Shown: positions 14,182 through 16,971 of the stretch, one piece after another
Position numbering within the stretch: position 1 is the first letter of the stretch
How the letters are laid out: the number at the start of each line of letters is the position of its first letter
Source: Firmicutes bacterium CAG:110
GTDB lineage: Bacteria; Bacillota; Clostridia; Oscillospirales; Oscillospiraceae
Direction of reading: 5' to 3'
Length of the DNA: 16,971 nt
Assembly (NCBI GenBank): GCA_000434635.1
Contig: HF988017.1
Location: forward strand, 1 to 16,971
Translations under genes and position numbers: made by a program
The notes under the pieces: model-generated
What the model saw: the letters and a program-made list of their open reading frames with translations, nothing else
What the model was told of the DNA's origin: nothing
Databases searched by the model: none

Positions 14182-14210
14182 ATTTTATCACATTTCCACA
14201 GAAAAAACAA
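14182..14210 (-). promoter_or_regulatory. dnaA promoter with an embedded DnaA-box-like site
   Basis: On the minus strand, TTGTTT (14210-14205), a 17-base spacer and TAAAAT (14187-14182) with an extended TGA before the -10. The predicted start near 14175 gives a leader of about 70 bases to the ATG at 14103. The spacer contains TGTGGAAAT (14200-14192), a variant DnaA box, which would allow DnaA to repress its own promoter. Confidence 0.7.
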
Positions 14211-14236
14211 GGCTTTTTTGTTGAAATACAATCAAT

Positions 14237-14285
14237 TCCCGAAAGGGACACCGAAAGATAACAGAATCGGACAAAGTGTGTCCGA
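14237..14285. other. Two small hairpins in the dnaA-yitT intergenic region
   Basis: TCCC-GAAA-GGGA (14237-14248) is a 4-bp stem with a GNRA-type loop, and TCGGACA-AAGTG-TGTCCGA (14267-14285) is a perfect 7-bp inverted repeat. Both lie upstream of both promoters' -35 elements in the 329-base region 14104-14432. The second could be an operator for a dimeric regulator; nothing in the window identifies one. Apart from these and the two promoters I see nothing else in this region. Confidence 0.4.
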
Positions 14286-14355
14286 CCCGCCGCCCAAAGC
14301 GGAAAAACCGCCCATCCTGTTTTTCCAAGAAAGGCGAATTTCGTCGAATTATACC

Positions 14356-14384
14356 TTGACCCGTGGACAAATCTATGCTAGAAT
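14356..14384 (+). promoter_or_regulatory. Sigma-A promoter for yitT
   Basis: TTGACC (14356-14361), a 17-base spacer and TAGAAT (14379-14384), with TGC directly before the -10 forming an extended -10. It points to the yitT start at 14433, giving a leader of roughly 40 bases. Confidence 0.75.
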
Positions 14385-14432
14385 CGAAAATTAAGAACCC
14401 GGCAATGGCCGTAGGATTCAGAGGAGTTCTGT

Positions 14433-15344
14433 ATGAAAAAGGTCTGGACATATCTAGTCATTGCCTTCATTGCGCTGCTGGCGTCTGTCAATTACGAGCT
14501 GTTTGTTTTCCCCAACCAGTTCGCCCCCTCCGGTATCAACGGTATCTGTACCATGATCCAGTACGTCACCGGCGTCAGCGTGGGTTATCTGAGCCTGTTT
14601 ATCAATATCCCTCTGGCAATCTGGTGTTATTTTGAGGTCAGCAAGCCCATGGCCATCCGCAGCATGGTCTACGTGGTCACGTTCTCTCTGGGACTGCTGA
14701 TTCTGGAAAAGGTGGACCTGTCTGCCTTCGCCTACGTCACGGAAAATGGCACCAGCAAAATTCTCGGCCCCATGGTCGCGGGCGTAATCCAGGGCTTTGT
14801 GTACTCCATTCTCATCAAGGCAAGCGCCTATACCGGCGGTACGGATTTCGTTTCCGCCATTGTCCACAAGCACCGCCCCAATCACACGTTTTTCGGCATG
14901 AGCTTCGCCATTAACTCCGCCATTGCCATTGTCAGCTACTTTGTCTATGGCTGCCAGATGGAGCCGGTGATTTTGTGCATTCTCTATACCTTCATGTCCA
15001 CCACGGTGGGCGACCGGCTGATGAAGTCCGGCCGGGAGGCCATCTGCTTCGAGATCATCACCAATTCCCCCCAGGAGGTTTCCAAGGAGCTGATCAGTAA
15101 GCTTCACCACACCGCAACATTCATACCCGCCAAGGGCATGTATTCCGGCAAGGATACCAGTGTTCTGCTGTGCGTGGTCAATAAGACGCAGGTGGCGCTG
15201 GTCAGCCAGATCGTCCACAAGTTTCCCCACACTTTCGCCATCGTCCACCCCGTGAGCGAGATCCTCGGCAATTTCAAGAACCTCAGCTCCTCCGGCAAGG
15301 AAGTGGTGGAGGTTCTGGACGCGGGGGACAGAAAAACTTTGTAA
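14433..15344 (+). CDS. YitT family membrane protein (DUF161 / DUF2179)
   Basis: Multi-pass inner membrane protein of unknown transport or sensory role, 303 residues. Hydrophobic helices lie at about 5-25, 35-67, 77-93, 112-130 and 155-192, with the family motif TGGTDFVSAIVHKH at 134-147. The soluble C-terminal DUF2179 domain spans about 203-290 and includes the segment IPAKGMYSGKDTSVLLCVV. The start has GAGGAG 6 bases before the ATG. It is divergent from dnaA and followed after 84 bases by guaB. Several YitT paralogues are usual in Firmicutes, so no specific symbol is assigned. Substrate and function are not known to me. Confidence 0.9.
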   Translation: MKKVWTYLVIAFIALLASVNYELFVFPNQFAPSGINGICTMIQYVTGVSVGYLSLFINIPLAIWCYFEVSKPMAIRSMVYVVTFSLGLLILEKVDLSAFAYVTENGTSKILGPMVAGVIQGFVYSILIKASAYTGGTDFVSAIVHKHRPNHTFFGMSFAINSAIAIVSYFVYGCQMEPVILCILYTFMSTTVGDRLMKSGREAICFEIITNSPQEVSKELISKLHHTATFIPAKGMYSGKDTSVLLCVVNKTQVALVSQIVHKFPHTFAIVHPVSEILGNFKNLSSSGKEVVEVLDAGDRKTL

Positions 15345-15349
15345 GACAA

Positions 15350-15382
15350 CACCGCGCAGTTGCTTTTTGGGATTGCGCGGTG
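15350..15382 (+). terminator. Hairpin after yitT, possible weak terminator
   Basis: Arms CACCGCGCA (15350-15358) and TGCGCGGTG (15374-15382) form a perfect 9-bp GC-rich stem with a 15-base loop, 5 bases after the yitT stop. No U-run follows (the next bases are CAGTTATAC), so full rho-independent termination is doubtful. It may reduce read-through into guaB or protect the yitT mRNA 3' end. Confidence 0.45.
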
Positions 15383-15428
15383 CAGTTATACATTCAAGCA
15401 ATCTATTTTACTATAGGAGGTCATACCA

Positions 15429-16934
15429 ATGGCGTATTACTACCCGGAACCCAGCCACACCTTCAGCGAGTATCTTCTGATTCCCGGCTACACCTCGGAA
15501 GACTGCATTCCCAATAATGTCAGTCTGAAAACGCCCCTCGTCAAGTACCGCAAGGGCGCGGAGGAACCGGCGATTTCCCTGAATGTGCCGCTGACGTCCG
15601 CCGTCATGCAGTCCGTCTCCAACGACACCCTTGCCATCGCACTGGCAAAGGAAGGCGGCATCAGCTTCATTTTCGGTTCTCAGTCCATCGAGAATCAGGC
15701 AGCCATGGTGGCGCGGGTAAAGGGCTATAAGGCCGGTTTCGTCACTTCTGCCTCCAATCTGACCCCGGAAGCCACTCTGGCCGACGTGCTGGCGCTGAAG
15801 CAGCGCAACGGCTTCTCCACCGTGGCCATCACCGAGGACGGCACCGCCAACGGTAAGCTGCTGGGCATCGTCACCAGCCGTGACTACCGCGTCAGCCGTA
15901 TGGATCCCACCGACAAGGTCAAGAACTTCATGACCCCCCGTCAGAAGCTGGTCACCGCTCCCGCGGAAACCACGCTGAAGGAAGCCAACGACATCATCTG
16001 GGAGCACAAGCTCAACAGCCTGCCCATCGTGGACGAAAATGACCACCTGCTGTATTTCGTGTTCCGGAAGGACTACTCCTCCCACAAGGACAATCCTCTG
16101 GAGCTGCTGGACAGCAAGAAGCGCTATCTGGTAGGCGCGGGCATCAACACCCGTGACTACGCCACCCGCATTCCCGCCCTGCTGGAGGCCGGTGCGGACG
16201 TGCTGGTGATCGACTCCTCTGAGGGCTACACCTGCTGGCAGGAAAAGACCATCAAATGGGTGAGGGACACCTACGGCGACACCGTGAAGATCGGTGCCGG
16301 CAACGTGGTGGACAAGGACGGATTCCGTTTTCTGGCGGAAGCCGGGGCTGACTTTGTGAAGGTCGGCATCGGCGGCGGTTCCATCTGCATTACCCGTGAA
16401 ACCAAGGGCATTGGCCGTGGTCAGGCAACGGCACTGATCGAGGTCGCCGCAGCCCGTGACGAGTATTTCAAGGAGACGGGCATCTACGTGCCCATCTGCT
16501 CCGACGGCGGCATTGTCCATGATTACCACATGACGCTGGCGCTGGCCATGGGCGCGGACTTCCTGATGCTGGGCCGTTACTTCGCCCGCTTCGACGAAAG
16601 CCCCACGAACAAGGTTATGGTCAACGGCGCGTACATGAAGGAATACTGGGGCGAAGGCTCCAACCGCGCCCGGAACTGGCAGCGCTACGATCTGGGCGGC
16701 TCCGCCAAGCTCAGCTTTGAGGAAGGCGTTGATTCCTACGTCACCTATGCCGGTCCCCTGCGTGATAACGTGGAAGCGTCCCTGTACAAGGTCAAGTCCA
16801 CCATGTGCAACGTAGGCGTGACGAACATCCCCGACCTCCAGCAGAACGCCAAGCTGACGCTGGTATCCTCCGTATCCATCGTTGAGGGCGGATATCACGA
16901 CGTAACGCTGAGAAGCTCTTCTCCGGTGAAATAA
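15429..16934 (+). CDS. guaB: IMP dehydrogenase (divergent clostridial-type GuaB)
   Basis: NAD-dependent oxidation of IMP to XMP, the committed step of guanine nucleotide synthesis. It is 501 residues, with a (beta/alpha)8 barrel interrupted by a CBS pair at about 95-225 (KLLGIVTSRDYRVSR in the first CBS, NFMTPRQKLVTAP and NSLPIVDENDHLLYFVF in the second). The catalytic cysteine is Cys320 in GGGSICITRETKGIGRGQ, and the flap Arg-Tyr dyad is Arg419-Tyr420 in NWQRYDLGG, which favours IMPDH over GMP reductase. The phosphate-binding part is unusual: GGIVHDYHMTLALAMGAD then LGRYFARFDESPT, instead of the common GS.LAGT-type motif. The start has AGGAGGT 7 bases before the ATG. No guanine riboswitch precedes it. 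Confidence 0.93.
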   Translation: MAYYYPEPSHTFSEYLLIPGYTSEDCIPNNVSLKTPLVKYRKGAEEPAISLNVPLTSAVMQSVSNDTLAIALAKEGGISFIFGSQSIENQAAMVARVKGYKAGFVTSASNLTPEATLADVLALKQRNGFSTVAITEDGTANGKLLGIVTSRDYRVSRMDPTDKVKNFMTPRQKLVTAPAETTLKEANDIIWEHKLNSLPIVDENDHLLYFVFRKDYSSHKDNPLELLDSKKRYLVGAGINTRDYATRIPALLEAGADVLVIDSSEGYTCWQEKTIKWVRDTYGDTVKIGAGNVVDKDGFRFLAEAGADFVKVGIGGGSICITRETKGIGRGQATALIEVAAARDEYFKETGIYVPICSDGGIVHDYHMTLALAMGADFLMLGRYFARFDESPTNKVMVNGAYMKEYWGEGSNRARNWQRYDLGGSAKLSFEEGVDSYVTYAGPLRDNVEASLYKVKSTMCNVGVTNIPDLQQNAKLTLVSSVSIVEGGYHDVTLRSSSPVK

Positions 16935-16944
16935 GCAATAATAT

Positions 16945-16971
16945 AAAAAGTGCTGCCCGGCCATAGCTGGG
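16945..16971 (+). terminator. Left half of a guaB terminator, cut by the window end
   Basis: Just after the guaB stop, AAAAAG-TGCTG is followed by CCCGGC-CATA-GCTGGG (16956-16971), a 6-bp stem with one G-T pair. If the next bases are CAGCA followed by a T-run, this is a bidirectional intrinsic terminator; the window ends before that can be seen. Confidence 0.5.

Noticed and set aside
14186..14371. Second origin half upstream of dnaA, as in the bipartite B. subtilis oriC
   Set aside because: Only a few weak box-like sites (14192-14200, 14363-14371) are present, not an array.
15345..15428. Guanine (purine) riboswitch upstream of guaB
   Set aside because: Only 84 bases with a single simple hairpin; no three-way junction or conserved purine-aptamer loops.
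15411..16964. 517-codon minus-strand open frame opposite guaB
   Set aside because: Antisense shadow of guaB; low-complexity His/Val/Gly-rich composition with no family motifs or ribosome site.
1..16971. CRISPR arrays, tRNA or rRNA genes, prophage or toxin-antitoxin modules
   Set aside because: I saw no regularly spaced direct repeats, no tRNA-like cloverleaf in the intergenic regions and no mobile-gene ORFs; nearly all of the window is core genes.

Overview
The window is the chromosomal replication-origin region of a GC-rich, low-copy-repeat Firmicute. The gene order dnaA - oriC - dnaN - yaaA - recF - gyrB - gyrA is the classic origin cluster. A RemB-type DUF370 gene, a YitT protein and a clostridial-style IMP dehydrogenase also point to Firmicutes. 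The GyrB and GuaB sequence style most resembles gut Oscillospiraceae/Ruminococcaceae as I remember them; that lineage call is inference, not a database result.

Layout. 1-830: a secreted polysaccharide deacetylase on the minus strand, with a fragment of an intergenic hairpin repeat at its 3' side, back to back with a consensus sigma-A promoter for the next gene. 831-4790, plus strand: rlmA (23S rRNA guanine methyltransferase), a 163-bp hairpin MITE-like element sitting on the rlmA stop codon, then prfA (RF1), tsaE and tsaB (t6A tRNA modification) and upp (uracil salvage). 4800-4836: a perfect bidirectional terminator. 4849-14103, minus strand: remB, rnhA, gyrA, gyrB, recF, yaaA, dnaN, the oriC intergenic region (12545-12789) and dnaA. 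14104-14432: a divergent promoter region for dnaA and yitT. 14433-16934, plus strand: yitT and guaB, with the start of a terminator hairpin at the window edge.

How it fits together. The minus-strand block is a replication/repair unit: initiator (DnaA), sliding clamp (DnaN), a small S4 RNA-binding protein (YaaA), gap repair (RecF), gyrase (GyrB/GyrA), RNase HI, and RemB at the tail. Spacings are 16-51 nt or the genes overlap, so most of dnaN-remB is probably co-transcribed. The plus-strand left block is translation-centred: rRNA modification, peptide release and t6A tRNA modification, followed by upp. Relative to oriC this left block faces the replication fork, whereas yitT and guaB on the right run with it.

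Most noteworthy: the TA-flanked hairpin element that supplies the end of rlmA; the DnaA-trio-like element beside a DnaA box in oriC; remB moved from its Bacillus position (between recF and gyrB) to behind gyrA-rnhA; and non-canonical residues at gyrase drug-contact positions (GyrA Ala94, GyrB Lys141 and Trp453). I found no CRISPR array, tRNA, rRNA, prophage or obviously novel multi-gene system; this is essentially a core-genome region.
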